Shown here piece after piece: positions 8,322-16,640 of a DNA stretch of 64,000 bases. The notes below the pieces were generated by a model, which had not been told where the DNA came from, did no database searches, and saw nothing but the letters and a program-made list of their open reading frames with translations. Made by a program: the position numbers and the translations under genes. Position 1 is the first letter of the stretch. Each line of letters starts with the position of its first letter. The stretch comes from Treponema parvum (GTDB taxonomy: Bacteria > Spirochaetota > Spirochaetia > Treponematales > Treponemataceae): assembly GCF_017893945.1 (NCBI RefSeq), contig NZ_CP054257.1:2232001-2296000 (forward strand), read 5' to 3'.

Positions 8322-9086
8322 TTACTGAGATATTACGGATTTTAGAAACTGTTTTAAGCGTTCGCTTTTAGGCTGTTGGAAAATTTGCTTGGGCTTTCCT
8401 TCTTCTTCAATCTTACCGTCGGCCATAAACACAACCCTGTCGGCAACTTCGCGCGCAAATCCCATTTCGTGGGTAACGACGATCATAGTCATGCCGTCTT
8501 CCGCAAGTTTTTTCATGACGGACAAAACTTCGCCTACCAACTCCGGATCAAGGGCGGAAGTCGGTTCGTCAAACAGCATGATTTTAGGCTCCATAGCAAG
8601 AGAACGAGCAATCGCTACGCGCTGCTGTTGCCCGCCCGACAGATTGTTGGGATATTCGTTTATCTTATCGCTGAGCCCTACCCGCCCCAAAAGTTCCACA
8701 GCCTTATTTCTGGCTTCTTTTACGGGAATTTTACGCACATGGACGGGGGCGAGCATTACGTTTTCAAGGACGGTTTTGTGCGGAAACAGATTAAAACGCT
8801 GAAACACCATTCCCACATCCAAAAGAAAACGCATTCTTTCCTGAGAAGGCAGTTTGAATTTTCTTTCCCCGTTTTCATAGTGATCGAGCAGATTATCTTC
8901 GATATATATTTTACCGTTGTCAATCGCTTCAAGGTGGTTTAACGTGCGCAGATAAGTCGATTTTCCGGCTCCGGAAGGCCCTATTATGCACACGACTTCT
9001 CTGGATTCCACGGACAGCGAAACGTTTTTAAGCACTTCAAGTCCGCCGAATTTTTTACATATATTTTCAGTCTTTATCATCGACAT
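8322..9086 (-). CDS. Polar amino-acid ABC transporter, ATP-binding protein
   Basis: Cytoplasmic ATPase of the HisP/GlnQ class, 254 residues, family-typical. It shows Walker [11 protein letters not shown]-loop [18 protein letters not shown], signature [34 protein letters not shown] and switch His in VVTHEMGFA. The Q-loop wording is characteristic of polar amino-acid importers rather than of exporters. It starts from an ATG with an AGGAGA site, 11 bases after the permease stop. It forms a three-gene operon with the permease and the binding protein and powers uptake of a polar amino acid. Confidence 0.95.
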   Translation of the reverse strand: MSMIKTENICKKFGGLEVLKNVSLSVESREVVCIIGPSGAGKSTYLRTLNHLEAIDNGKIYIEDNLLDHYENGERKFKLPSQERMRFLLDVGMVFQRFNLFPHKTVLENVMLAPVHVRKIPVKEARNKAVELLGRVGLSDKINEYPNNLSGGQQQRVAIARSLAMEPKIMLFDEPTSALDPELVGEVLSVMKKLAEDGMTMIVVTHEMGFAREVADRVVFMADGKIEEEGKPKQIFQQPKSERLKQFLKSVISQ

Positions 9087-9097
9087 AAAAAGCTCTC

Positions 9098-9763
9098 CTA
9101 AGTATTTTCATAAACCGAATATTTTTTTTCAAGACTGCCAAATACGAATGAAAATACTGCGGTAATGATCAAGTACAAAATCATCGCAGGAATATAGACC
9201 AAGGCGGAAGCCGTAGATGACGATATGCTTCTGGTTACCTTTGTGATATCCGCAAGCGCAATGATCGAAACAAGCGAAGCGTCTTTTAAAACCATTATGA
9301 ATTCGTTTCCTACGGGCGGGATAAGTCTTCGTATCGACTGCGGAACTATCACAAGCTTCATAGTCTGAGCATAACTCATGCCGAGTGCGTGAGAAGCTTC
9401 GAATTGTCCCTTGTCTATGGATTGAATGGCGGCGCGGATTATCTCTGCGGTATAGGCTGCGGAATTCAGCGCAAACGCAATGAACGCCGCAAAAAAACGA
9501 TTGTTTATCGTAAATACCGGAGAGAGCTGGGGCAAACCGTAATAAACAAAATAAAGCTGCATTAAAAGCGGCGTTCCCCGAAAAAAGAAAATATAGCCCG
9601 AACAGATTTTGTTCAGCCATTTTATCTTTGACATCTTTCCGAGCGCTAAAAACAAGGCAAGCACAAGACCTGCGCATACGGCTATAAGCGTAAGCGAAAT
9701 AGTGATTTTTGCGCCGTCTAAAAGGCTCGGTATCCATCCGATTATGTCTTTTAAAAATTTCAT
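9098..9763 (-). CDS. Polar amino-acid ABC transporter, permease protein
   Basis: Inner-membrane subunit of the HisM/GlnP class, 221 residues with about five helices, which is typical. It has the family opening ([19 protein letters not shown]), the [24 protein letters not shown] segment and the ATPase-contact EAA loop [33 protein letters not shown]. One permease is encoded, so the channel is probably a homodimer. An AAGGA site precedes the ATG. It lies between the ATPase (11 bases) and the binding-protein gene (87 bases). Confidence 0.94.
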   Translation of the reverse strand: MKFLKDIIGWIPSLLDGAKITISLTLIAVCAGLVLALFLALGKMSKIKWLNKICSGYIFFFRGTPLLMQLYFVYYGLPQLSPVFTINNRFFAAFIAFALNSAAYTAEIIRAAIQSIDKGQFEASHALGMSYAQTMKLVIVPQSIRRLIPPVGNEFIMVLKDASLVSIIALADITKVTRSISSSTASALVYIPAMILYLIITAVFSFVFGSLEKKYSVYENT

Positions 9764-9850
9764 TTAGCTAAGTCCTTGCATCTTTGATAGAATCGAACCG
9801 GATCGGCCAGCCGCACAAGATTTCAAAGCAAAATATGCGGCCGTGGAAAT

Positions 9851-10645
9851 TCAGTTAAGATCCGAAACTATGTCGCTTCCGAAATTCTTTTCCGACAATT
9901 TTTTAAGAGTGCCGTCGGAGCGCAGCTGAAGCAACGCTTTATCGACGGCTGCGGCAAGTTCCTTGTTTCCTTTTTTCATCGCTATTCCCAAAAATTCTTC
10001 GGCCTTTCCCTGCCACGCAATTTTGTACGGATTGTTGGGCTTGGAAACATAGTCAATGGCGACAAGGGAATCGGAAACTACGGCGTCGCAGCGGCCGTTC
10101 TTCAGATCGGCAAAAGAATTCATCGCGTCGTCATATTCTGCGGCGGTAAATTTCAATCCGGCTTCGGCTTTTGCGGTCATAAATATATCGGACGTCGATT
10201 CGGTAAGATAGCCTACCGTAAGTCCCGTAAGATCTTCCGGAGCGGAAATTTTTAAGGCGGAATCTTTTCTTATGATTATCGACTGGCCGTTTCCTACATA
10301 CGGCTTTGAAAATTCAAACGCGTCAAGGCGTTCCGGCGTAATGGTAACTCCGGAAATTATACAGTCGTATTTATTGGTATTGAGGCCGGCAAATATTCCT
10401 TCCCACGCCACGTCTATAAATTTAGCTTTAAGTCCGAGCTGCTTTGCAACGGCGTTTCCGAGATCTATATCAAAACCCATAGCGGTTTTCCCGTCCTCGC
10501 CGTAGTATTCAAACGGCGGATAAGCGACGTTTACTCCGATCTGCAATTCTCCGGACTTTAAGACCATGCTTGTTTCAGATTTTTTAGCGCATGAGGCAAA
10601 AAACAAAATTGAAGATCCTACGATAAATAATAAAATTTTTTTCAT
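9851..10645 (-). CDS. Amino-acid ABC transporter substrate-binding lipoprotein
   Basis: A 264-residue solute-binding protein of the SBP_bac_3 family. It delivers a polar amino acid to the permease encoded downstream. The N terminus is a lipoprotein signal (MKKILLFIVGSSILFFASCAKK) with the lipobox cysteine at about residue 19, so it is membrane-anchored in the periplasmic space. Family landmarks include LQIGVNVAYPPFEYYGEDGK, GFDIDLGNAVAKQLG and the WEGIFAGLNTNKYDCIISGVTITPERL region. The start is the ATG at 10645, supported by a GGGAG site and the signal peptide; a longer frame reaching 10693 would overlap the promoter. The 87-base gap to the permease may lower expression of the downstream genes. 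Confidence 0.94.
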   Translation of the reverse strand: MKKILLFIVGSSILFFASCAKKSETSMVLKSGELQIGVNVAYPPFEYYGEDGKTAMGFDIDLGNAVAKQLGLKAKFIDVAWEGIFAGLNTNKYDCIISGVTITPERLDAFEFSKPYVGNGQSIIIRKDSALKISAPEDLTGLTVGYLTESTSDIFMTAKAEAGLKFTAAEYDDAMNSFADLKNGRCDAVVSDSLVAIDYVSKPNNPYKIAWQGKAEEFLGIAMKKGNKELAAAVDKALLQLRSDGTLKKLSEKNFGSDIVSDLN

Positions 10646-10695
10646 ATAAACTCCCAATCCGATACCTTGGAATATAAACCGTATCGATAGCAATG

Positions 10696-10724
10696 AGTAT
10701 AAGAGGTCAGCGGCAAAGCGTCAA
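10696..10724 (-). promoter_or_regulatory. Promoter of the amino-acid ABC operon
   Basis: Minus-strand TTGACG (10719-10724), 17-base spacer, TATACT (10696-10701). The gene start is about 50 bases downstream and has a GGGAG site, so this transcript has a normal leader, unlike several neighbouring units. Confidence 0.65.
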
Positions 10725-10812
10725 TAAATGAAAATATATTCTAAATGCAAAGAAAATGCAAAACGGAAACTCAAAAACGCAAAAAAATATCGCGAAATTT
10801 TATTTTTTATAT

Positions 10813-10818
10813 TATACT
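10813..10818 (+). promoter_or_regulatory. -10 element (TATACT) of the discoidin-like gene
   Basis: TATACT ends 7 bases before the ATG at 10826. The sequence upstream is AT-rich but has no good -35 hexamer. There is no Shine-Dalgarno site, so a leaderless transcript is predicted with lower confidence than for other units. Confidence 0.4.
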
Positions 10819-10825
10819 TTTGTTT

Positions 10826-11620
10826 ATGAATATAAGATTTACCGTTTCCGTTAAAAAGAAAGACGGGTCGCAGGCTTTATCCGTAAAAGGCGAAAATGAA
10901 CTTTTTGCTTTTTACAATAAAATTTACGAAGAAGGCGACCGCATAGAAATAGAGCCTTCGGATAAGAATTTTTTTGCCATAGTGCAGATTGATCAGGCGT
11001 TGCAACCGTCGTTCGTCTACTGCACCGGCGCGTTTTCTTTTCCGATTCCTTTCGAAGAAAAAAAGCGATGCTATCCGCAGCAAAGTTTTTCAGGCGAGGG
11101 GCATTATATTTACATAAGAAAGGCCAGACCTGAAGAAATCGGCGTAAGAAAAAACCTAGCGTTAAATCCGTGCGACTGGCATGAAAACGCAACTTTTTTT
11201 CCGCATGCGAGCGCAAACGTCGAAACGCGGGGAGAATCCATTTTTTTTGCAAGAAATGCGATCGACGGTTGTATTGCAAACGATCACCACGGAAGCTGGC
11301 CGTTTGCAAGCTGGGGGATAAACAGAGATCCGTCGGCGGAACTGCGTATAGACTTCGGAAGAGAGGTGTGTGCGGACGAGCTCGTGTTTTACCTTAGAGC
11401 GGACTTTCCGCACGACGCTTGGTGGAAAAGCGGAACCGTCCATTTTTCGGACGGAAGTTCATACGTAGCGGAATTTATAAAGACGGGAAGCGCTCAGCGA
11501 TTTAAAATAGAAAAAAGAGTGATCTCTTGGCTTACATTTGGCTCCCTAATAAAAGCCGACGATCCGTCGCCGTTTCCGGCTTTAACCCAGCTGGAAGTTT
11601 TCGGAACCGAAGCGAATTAG
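10826..11620 (+). CDS. Hypothetical protein with a discoidin (F5/8 type C)-like domain
   Basis: A 264-residue protein of unknown function. Its C-terminal half (about residues 110-264) resembles a galactose-binding-like discoidin domain: NLALNP at the start, FARNAIDGCIAND, the SWGINRDPSAELRIDFGREV strand pair and a closing PALTQLEVFG. Such domains usually bind carbohydrate. The first 110 residues are beta-rich and unrecognised. No signal peptide is present from the ATG at 10826, so the protein is probably cytoplasmic, which is odd for this domain. The start was chosen because a TATACT element lies 7 bases upstream; a longer in-frame reading from 10745 would add a short hydrophobic segment. It is convergent with the next gene, with only 2 bases between the stops. 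Confidence 0.7.
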   Translation: MNIRFTVSVKKKDGSQALSVKGENELFAFYNKIYEEGDRIEIEPSDKNFFAIVQIDQALQPSFVYCTGAFSFPIPFEEKKRCYPQQSFSGEGHYIYIRKARPEEIGVRKNLALNPCDWHENATFFPHASANVETRGESIFFARNAIDGCIANDHHGSWPFASWGINRDPSAELRIDFGREVCADELVFYLRADFPHDAWWKSGTVHFSDGSSYVAEFIKTGSAQRFKIEKRVISWLTFGSLIKADDPSPFPALTQLEVFGTEAN

Positions 11621-11622
11621 TT

Positions 11623-12186
11623 TCATGCCTTGTCGCCCCCGTAAAAAATTTCTTTTACGATCGAAAAAATTTCTTTATCTTGGGACTTAAACACGAAAGA
11701 TTCGCTTTTTTGAAAAGATAAGCTGAATTTTCCGTCTTCGCCTTGCTGCATAAAAGGAATATAGTCTTGGGCTTTTTGTTCAAAAAAAAGCCAGCATTGC
11801 AAAAATATAAGATCGCTTCCGATCGTGTACTGTTCTTTAAGTGCAAGAGGACTTACGATCTTAGCCTTAATGAACGTCTTGTCGTCGCCGTCTTTTTCAT
11901 TCGCTTCTTCGACGGCTTTAAACAGATTGTAAGCCGAAAGCAGTCTTTGCTCGTCAGTAAATATGTCGTCCGCCTGAGCGGAATTTTCACCCAAGACCTT
12001 ATGAGGGAACCGGTATTTTTTATACGTCGAAACGACCGATTTTTTAAATGCAAAATCCGTTTCGGATATAAGCCTTTTCAGGCGGCTGTCTTCGCCGTCT
12101 TTTAGGCCGATTTTTGCGTCGCGATTGGCTTTGTTAAAACGCTCAAGTTTGCTTGAAAATTCCGAAATCGCATTTGTTATTTTCAT
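11623..12186 (-). CDS. Hypothetical protein
   Basis: A 187-residue protein, not recognised. It is rich in charged residues and mostly helical by eye, with no signal peptide, membrane segment or metal motif, so it is probably a cytoplasmic soluble protein. A central hydrophobic patch (IGSDLIFLQCWLFFEQKAQDYIPF) may be a buried core helix pair. The start has an excellent AAGGAG site 6 bases before the ATG. Its 3' end nearly touches the convergent discoidin-like gene. It lies downstream of the isomerase gene on the same strand, separated by three strong hairpins, so it is probably transcribed separately. Confidence 0.65.
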   Translation of the reverse strand: MKITNAISEFSSKLERFNKANRDAKIGLKDGEDSRLKRLISETDFAFKKSVVSTYKKYRFPHKVLGENSAQADDIFTDEQRLLSAYNLFKAVEEANEKDGDDKTFIKAKIVSPLALKEQYTIGSDLIFLQCWLFFEQKAQDYIPFMQQGEDGKFSLSFQKSESFVFKSQDKEIFSIVKEIFYGGDKA

Positions 12187-12251
12187 CGTTACTCCTTGAG
12201 CGTAAATATCGTTTGCGACGTTTCGGCTTTGATCGAAACTCGAAGTTCAAG

Positions 12252-12348
12252 TACCGCCGCAGACGGCGGTAAAATGTGTAAAAGCGATATTTCGGCTTTG
12301 TTGAAATATCGCCATAAACCGATGCACACGGATGTACGTCGGTTTATG
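12252..12348. repeat. Three consecutive perfect hairpins
   Basis: Three adjacent inverted repeats lie between the isomerase gene and the hypothetical gene: TACCGCC/GGCGGTA (12252-12258 and 12265-12271), GCGATATTTC/GAAATATCGC (12284-12293 and 12303-12312) and CATAAACCGA/TCGGTTTATG (12313-12322 and 12339-12348). The last two have perfect 10-bp arms. They may end isomerase transcription, although none has a long T run. Confidence 0.6.
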
Positions 12349-12375
12349 ATCGCGCTATATAGCCGCCGAAGTCAG

Positions 12376-13014
12376 TTATTTCATCAGTTCCTTTACGGCT
12401 TCGGCGATCTTTGTGTCTTTGCATGAAGCAAAAAAGAGTTTTTCAAATTTTTCACCGGCAAAGGCTCCCCGCACAAGATCCTTATCGAGGCTTTTTAAAA
12501 TGGAAACGAAATCTTTGAACGCAGCTTTTCTCACTCCGTCAAGAATTTTTTTATTCCTCTGTTCCGGAACGGCGCGCTCTCTGGGATAACCTTGCCCGCT
12601 CGGTTCGCAAAAAAGTTTTTCAAAAATATATTCAAGATTAAGGTCGCCGCCCCAGCCGAATCCCTTTGCAAAAGGCAGAGCTATCGCGTTTCCGTCATTG
12701 ATCTGAGCAAAGGTATAAGCGTCGAGCGGATCTTCCACATGGCCGCATATCACGCCCGGAAAACTGTTTAAAGCGAGCATCGCGCCTTCGCCCGTTCCGC
12801 ATCCGGTAATCACATAATCGGCGGCTCCGGAATTCAAAATCGCAGCTCCGAGTATTCCCACTTGAACATAAGTGAGTTCGGCCTTGTCGTCGGCGGAATA
12901 CATTCCGTAATTTACGACTTCAAAGCCCATCGGTTCCACGACTTTTTTAAGCGCATTCAAAACTATTGTGTTTTTTGCCGCCTGGCTGTTTTCATTGATC
13001 AAAGCAATTTTCAT
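12376..13014 (-). CDS. RpiB/LacA/LacB-family sugar-phosphate isomerase
   Basis: A 212-residue cytoplasmic aldose-ketose isomerase of the ribose-5-phosphate isomerase B / galactose-6-phosphate isomerase fold. Landmarks are MKIALINENSQAAKN at the nucleotide-like N terminus, the catalytic region DYVITGCGTGEGAMLALNSFPGVICGHV and DPLDAYTFAQINDGNAIALP. The active-site Cys within GCGTGEG is present. It is longer than classical RpiB (about 150) because of a roughly 60-residue C-terminal extension, as in the longer subfamily linked to uronate or pentitol metabolism; the substrate is uncertain. The ATG at 13014 has a strong GGAGG site (13021-13025). A large stem-loop lies immediately upstream of that site, so regulation in the leader is possible. 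Confidence 0.85.
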   Translation of the reverse strand: MKIALINENSQAAKNTIVLNALKKVVEPMGFEVVNYGMYSADDKAELTYVQVGILGAAILNSGAADYVITGCGTGEGAMLALNSFPGVICGHVEDPLDAYTFAQINDGNAIALPFAKGFGWGGDLNLEYIFEKLFCEPSGQGYPRERAVPEQRNKKILDGVRKAAFKDFVSILKSLDKDLVRGAFAGEKFEKLFFASCKDTKIAEAVKELMK

Positions 13015-13028
13015 AAAAACCCTCCTAT

Positions 13029-13069
13029 AAAAACTTTTGCAGGAAGTTTCAACTTCCGAAAAAGTTTTT
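13029..13069 (-). promoter_or_regulatory. Stem-loop in the isomerase leader
   Basis: A two-part stem: AAAAACTTTT (13029-13038) pairs perfectly with AAAAGTTTTT (13060-13069), enclosing GGAAGTT/AACTTCC (13042-13048 and 13051-13057). In the transcript the stem ends three bases before the GGAGG site, so it could affect ribosome access or mRNA stability. A second hairpin, GTGCGCT/AGCGCAC, lies at 13074-13089. Confidence 0.55.
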
Positions 13070-13195
13070 AGCCGTGCGCTAAAGCGCACAGGTCAGATAA
13101 TCGAGTTTGCAAAATAAAGTATATCGTATCCATTCGATTTTATCGGCACGATACGTAATATAAGTCTTCTGCAAACATCCGCGCAAACTCGAAAT

Positions 13196-13230
13196 AAAAA
13201 GTGACGGCGATATTTTAGACGTCGCTTTTT
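13196..13230 (-). terminator. Intrinsic terminator after the glgX-glgP-EamA operon
   Basis: AAAAAGTGACG (13196-13206) pairs with CGTCGCTTTTT (13220-13230), 10 of 11 positions, followed on the minus strand by further T-rich sequence. It lies 32 bases after the EamA stop. The motif TTCGAGTTTGC after it matches the terminator at 1632-1691. Confidence 0.75.
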
Positions 13231-13261
13231 ATCATACCTCCTACTAAAAAATTTTTATCGT

Positions 13262-14176
13262 TTATAGTGATCTGTCCCGCAGACCTCTGCGGGGCAAAAA
13301 ATCGAACCCGGTTTGGGCAAAAACTATCGCCGCAAACATAAGAGCGCAGCCTATGATCATGTGTCCCGTCATGTTTTCGCCGAGCAGAACTGCGCTGAAA
13401 AATACGCCGAAAACCGCTTCCGTAGACAAAAACAGCGCGGCTAAGGAAGACTGTAAATATTTAAGGCACACGTTCTGCAAAACAAAGGCAACCATAGTGC
13501 TGAATATCCCCAAATAAAGCATTGAAAAAACAATCTTAGGGTCTTCGAACGCGCCGGACGGGAACGGTCCGTCAATAAAAGGAGCCGCTATCCACGAAAA
13601 GATCGCTGCAAAAACAAACTGGAACACCGTCAGCAAAACAGGATCGCGGTTTTGATCGTAATGCGCGGTAAACAGAATGTGAACCGCATAAAAGATTCCG
13701 CATATGAGCGTTAGCACGTCTCCTATGTTGACCTTCAGAGCGCCGCCTTTGCCCTTTAACACAAGCATACCGATACCTGCCAAAGCCGTCAACGCAGCGA
13801 TGAACACGTGACTCTCCGGACGGCGTTTTTTTAACGGCCACCCCAAAAGCGGCACAAGTATGACATAAATCGCCGTTAAAAAAGCGTTTTTTCCGGCAGT
13901 GGTATAAACGCAGCCCACAGTCTGAAAAGAATAAGCTAAAAACAGATACAAGCCCAAAACGGCGCCGTACTTCAAATAAGAAAAATTAAACGAAAAAAGC
14001 CTTTTCGCGTAGACCAGGGCGAGCGCAAGAGAAGCTATTGTAAAGCGGAGGGCGAGCATGTAAATCGCAGGCACGCAGTCAAGGCTGTCTTTTACTATCA
14101 CAAAGGCAAAACCCCATATACAAGCCGCACATAGCAACCCAAGCCCCGAAAACATCGAAACGAATCTTTTATTCAT
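13262..14176 (-). CDS. EamA/DMT-family transporter
   Basis: Inner-membrane drug/metabolite transporter of 304 residues with ten predicted helices in two EamA repeats, the standard size. The first repeat holds AACIWGFAFVIVKDSLDCVPAIYMLALRF and YTTAGKNAFLTAIYVILVPLLG; the second holds GIFYAVHILFTAHY and SLAALFLSTEAVFGVFFSAVLLGE, both typical. Family members export amino acids, nucleobases or metabolites; the substrate is unknown. Its ATG lies inside the last codons of glgP (8-base overlap) with only a weak ribosome site, so it probably depends on translational coupling. Placement behind two glycogen-degradation genes is unusual and may be simple operon fusion. Confidence 0.9.
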   Translation of the reverse strand: MNKRFVSMFSGLGLLCAACIWGFAFVIVKDSLDCVPAIYMLALRFTIASLALALVYAKRLFSFNFSYLKYGAVLGLYLFLAYSFQTVGCVYTTAGKNAFLTAIYVILVPLLGWPLKKRRPESHVFIAALTALAGIGMLVLKGKGGALKVNIGDVLTLICGIFYAVHILFTAHYDQNRDPVLLTVFQFVFAAIFSWIAAPFIDGPFPSGAFEDPKIVFSMLYLGIFSTMVAFVLQNVCLKYLQSSLAALFLSTEAVFGVFFSAVLLGENMTGHMIIGCALMFAAIVFAQTGFDFLPRRGLRDRSL

Positions 14177-16640
14177 CAGTTTTCTGTTTTACGGTTACCG
14201 GAACTTTTTTCAGCTTCCATATGTCGCGCACATACTCTTCGATCGTTCTGTCGGACGAAAATTTTCCGCTGTTTGCAATGTTTTTCAGCATCATCTTAGC
14301 CCAGTGAATTCTGTCGTTATATTCGGCTTCAATTTTTTCATGCGCTTTGCAATACGCGTTAAAATCGGCAAGGATATAATACACGTCGGGCCTTTGGCCT
14401 TCAACGCCGAAAACCAGAGAATCGTACAGCTCTTTAAACAATTGCCGCGAAGGATCGTATGTGCCGTCGATAAGCTGTTCCACAACTTTGCCCAACTCAG
14501 GGTTTTTGGAAAAATATTCCTGCGGATGATAGGAATTTTCAGTCTGTATCTTCAATATCTCATCCGTCTTCAGTCCGAATATGAATTCGTTTTCTGCGCC
14601 GGCCTCTTGTACTATTTCGATATTCGCTCCGTCAAGGGTACCCAGAGTTATCGCTCCGTTCACCATAAATTTCATATTGCTCGTTCCCGAAGCTTCTTTT
14701 CCGGCCGTAGAAATCTGCTCCGAAACATCGGCGGCGGGGAAAATTTTTTCCGCAACGCTTACCCTGTAATTTTCAATGAACACCACTCGCAGTTTTCCGC
14801 GGACGCGGCGGTCGTTGTTCACATGATCGGCTACGGTGTTGATCAGTTTTATTATAGCCTTCGCACGGCGATAGCCGCTTGCGGATTTTGCGCCGAAGAT
14901 AAAAGTTCTGGGGTAAGGATTGTAAGACGGATCGGAAATGAGCTTGTTATAAAGATACATGATGTGCAGAATATTTAAAAGCTGACGCTTATATTCGTGC
15001 AGGCGTTTTACCTGAACGTCAAATATGCTGTCGGGATCAAGAAATTCATTCTGCGTCACTTTAAGATATTCGGTAAGCCGCCGCTTGTTTTCCTGCTTTA
15101 TTTCCAAAAGCTCTCGCAAAGAGGCTTCGTCGTCCAGATATTTTTCCAGTTCCTTTAGCTTGGTCAAATCTTTTATCCAGCCCGGCCCGATTCTTTTGGT
15201 GATAAAGTCTGCAAGAAGAGGATTTGCGGAAAGGAGCCACCGCCGCTGGGTAATTCCGTTGGTTTTGTTGTTAAATTTTTTAGGATAAAGTTCAGCCCAA
15301 TCCTTCAATTCCCTAGTCTTTAAAAGTTCCGTGTGCAATTCGGCAACTCCGTTCACGCTGAAGCAGGAACGGATCGCAAGGCGCGCCATATGCACCATGC
15401 CGTCCGCAATGATCGACATAGAGTTGTGTTTTTGGTAATCGCCCGGATATTTTTCACGGAGTTCGATCAGAAAACGGCGGTTTATTTCTTCTACGATTTG
15501 ATAAATTCTGGGTAAAAGTCCCTGAAATATGTCTATAGGCCATTTTTCTAAGGCTTCGGCAAGTATCGTGTGGTTGGTATAAGCAAACGTCTTTACCACG
15601 ATGTTCCAAGCCGTATCCCAGCTTACACGGTATTCATCCATCAAAATACGCATCAATTCGGGGATAGCGACTACGGGATGCGTGTCGTTAAGCTGAATTA
15701 CATTATAGTCCGAGAATTTTGAAAAATCGGTGCCGTATTCGGAAACGAAGCTGCGCACTAAATCCTGAAGGCTCGCGGATGAAAAGAAATACTGCTGCTT
15801 TAAACGCAGCGCCTTTCCGCTGGGACCCGAATCGTTAGGATAGAGCACGCGGCTTATGTTTTCGGCGCTGATCTGCTTTTCCACGGCACGCGTATATTGC
15901 ATATCGTTAAACAGCTGAAGGTTAAATCCGTCCGGCGAAGAAGCCTCCCAAAGGCGGAGCATTCCGACGGTATCCGTTCCGTAACCTACGACGGGAATAT
16001 CAAAAGGGGTCGCCGTGACGGCTTCGGTATCTTCAAGATTAAAGCGCTCTTGTCCGTCCGGTGTTTTTCTGTACACTATCTTCCCGCCGAAATGCACCGT
16101 AACGGCCAAGTCGCTCCGCTTTATTTCCCACGGATCTCTGTGCGTAAGCCATCTGTCCGGATATTCCACTTGAAATCCGTTTTCTATGCGCTGTTCAAAC
16201 ATGCCGTATTCATAACGAATTCCGTATCCTCGCGCAGGATAGTCGAGCGTTGCAAGGCTGTCCAAAAAGCAGGCAGCAAGCCTTCCGAGACCTCCGTTTC
16301 CCAGTCCCGGCTCAGGTTCCGTATCTTCAATTACGTTCAGGTTAAGATGAAAACCTTTTAGAATGTCTTCAACAGCTTCTTTTATTTCAAGATTGATCAG
16401 ATTGTTTCCTAAGGAACGTCCCATAAGAAATTCTGCGGAAAAATAGCAGACACGGCGCAGTCCGGGTTCTTTTTCGTATGTCCGCCGTGTGGCGATCCAC
16501 TTATCCACAACCGTATTCATACACGCTGAAGCGACGGCGTCGTAGATATCGTGCCGCGTAGCGATGGCAATGTCCTTTCCGTACTGCTGGCGCAGACGAT
16601 TCATCAATATATTTTTAAATCGTTCCTTATCAAATTCCAT
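14169..16640 (-). CDS. glgP: Glycogen/starch/alpha-glucan phosphorylase
   Basis: An 823-residue cytoplasmic GT35 enzyme that releases glucose-1-phosphate from the non-reducing ends of alpha-1,4-glucans using phosphate and pyridoxal phosphate. The PLP-lysine block EASGTSNMKFMVNGAITLGTLDGANIEI is intact, and the N-terminal RVCYFSAEFLMGRSLGNNL and GLGNGGLGRLAACFLDSLATLDYPARGYGIRYEYG blocks match the family. Length is typical. The start is the ATG at 16640, with a GGAGG site at about 6 bases; an upstream ATG at 16664 lacks one. It overlaps the end of glgX by 11 bases, so glycogen debranching and phosphorolysis are co-expressed. Confidence 0.97.
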   Translation of the reverse strand: MEFDKERFKNILMNRLRQQYGKDIAIATRHDIYDAVASACMNTVVDKWIATRRTYEKEPGLRRVCYFSAEFLMGRSLGNNLINLEIKEAVEDILKGFHLNLNVIEDTEPEPGLGNGGLGRLAACFLDSLATLDYPARGYGIRYEYGMFEQRIENGFQVEYPDRWLTHRDPWEIKRSDLAVTVHFGGKIVYRKTPDGQERFNLEDTEAVTATPFDIPVVGYGTDTVGMLRLWEASSPDGFNLQLFNDMQYTRAVEKQISAENISRVLYPNDSGPSGKALRLKQQYFFSSASLQDLVRSFVSEYGTDFSKFSDYNVIQLNDTHPVVAIPELMRILMDEYRVSWDTAWNIVVKTFAYTNHTILAEALEKWPIDIFQGLLPRIYQIVEEINRRFLIELREKYPGDYQKHNSMSIIADGMVHMARLAIRSCFSVNGVAELHTELLKTRELKDWAELYPKKFNNKTNGITQRRWLLSANPLLADFITKRIGPGWIKDLTKLKELEKYLDDEASLRELLEIKQENKRRLTEYLKVTQNEFLDPDSIFDVQVKRLHEYKRQLLNILHIMYLYNKLISDPSYNPYPRTFIFGAKSASGYRRAKAIIKLINTVADHVNNDRRVRGKLRVVFIENYRVSVAEKIFPAADVSEQISTAGKEASGTSNMKFMVNGAITLGTLDGANIEIVQEAGAENEFIFGLKTDEILKIQTENSYHPQEYFSKNPELGKVVEQLIDGTYDPSRQLFKELYDSLVFGVEGQRPDVYYILADFNAYCKAHEKIEAEYNDRIHWAKMMLKNIANSGKFSSDRTIEEYVRDIWKLKKVPVTVKQKTDE

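Noticed and set aside
13215..13235. Six-residue leader peptide (MIKSDV) after a GGAGG in the terminator downstream of EamA
   Set aside because: The GGAGG is only one base from the ATG, too close for normal initiation, and the frame lies wholly inside a terminator hairpin.
14304..14978. 224-codon open frame on the plus strand
   Set aside because: Antisense shadow within glgP.
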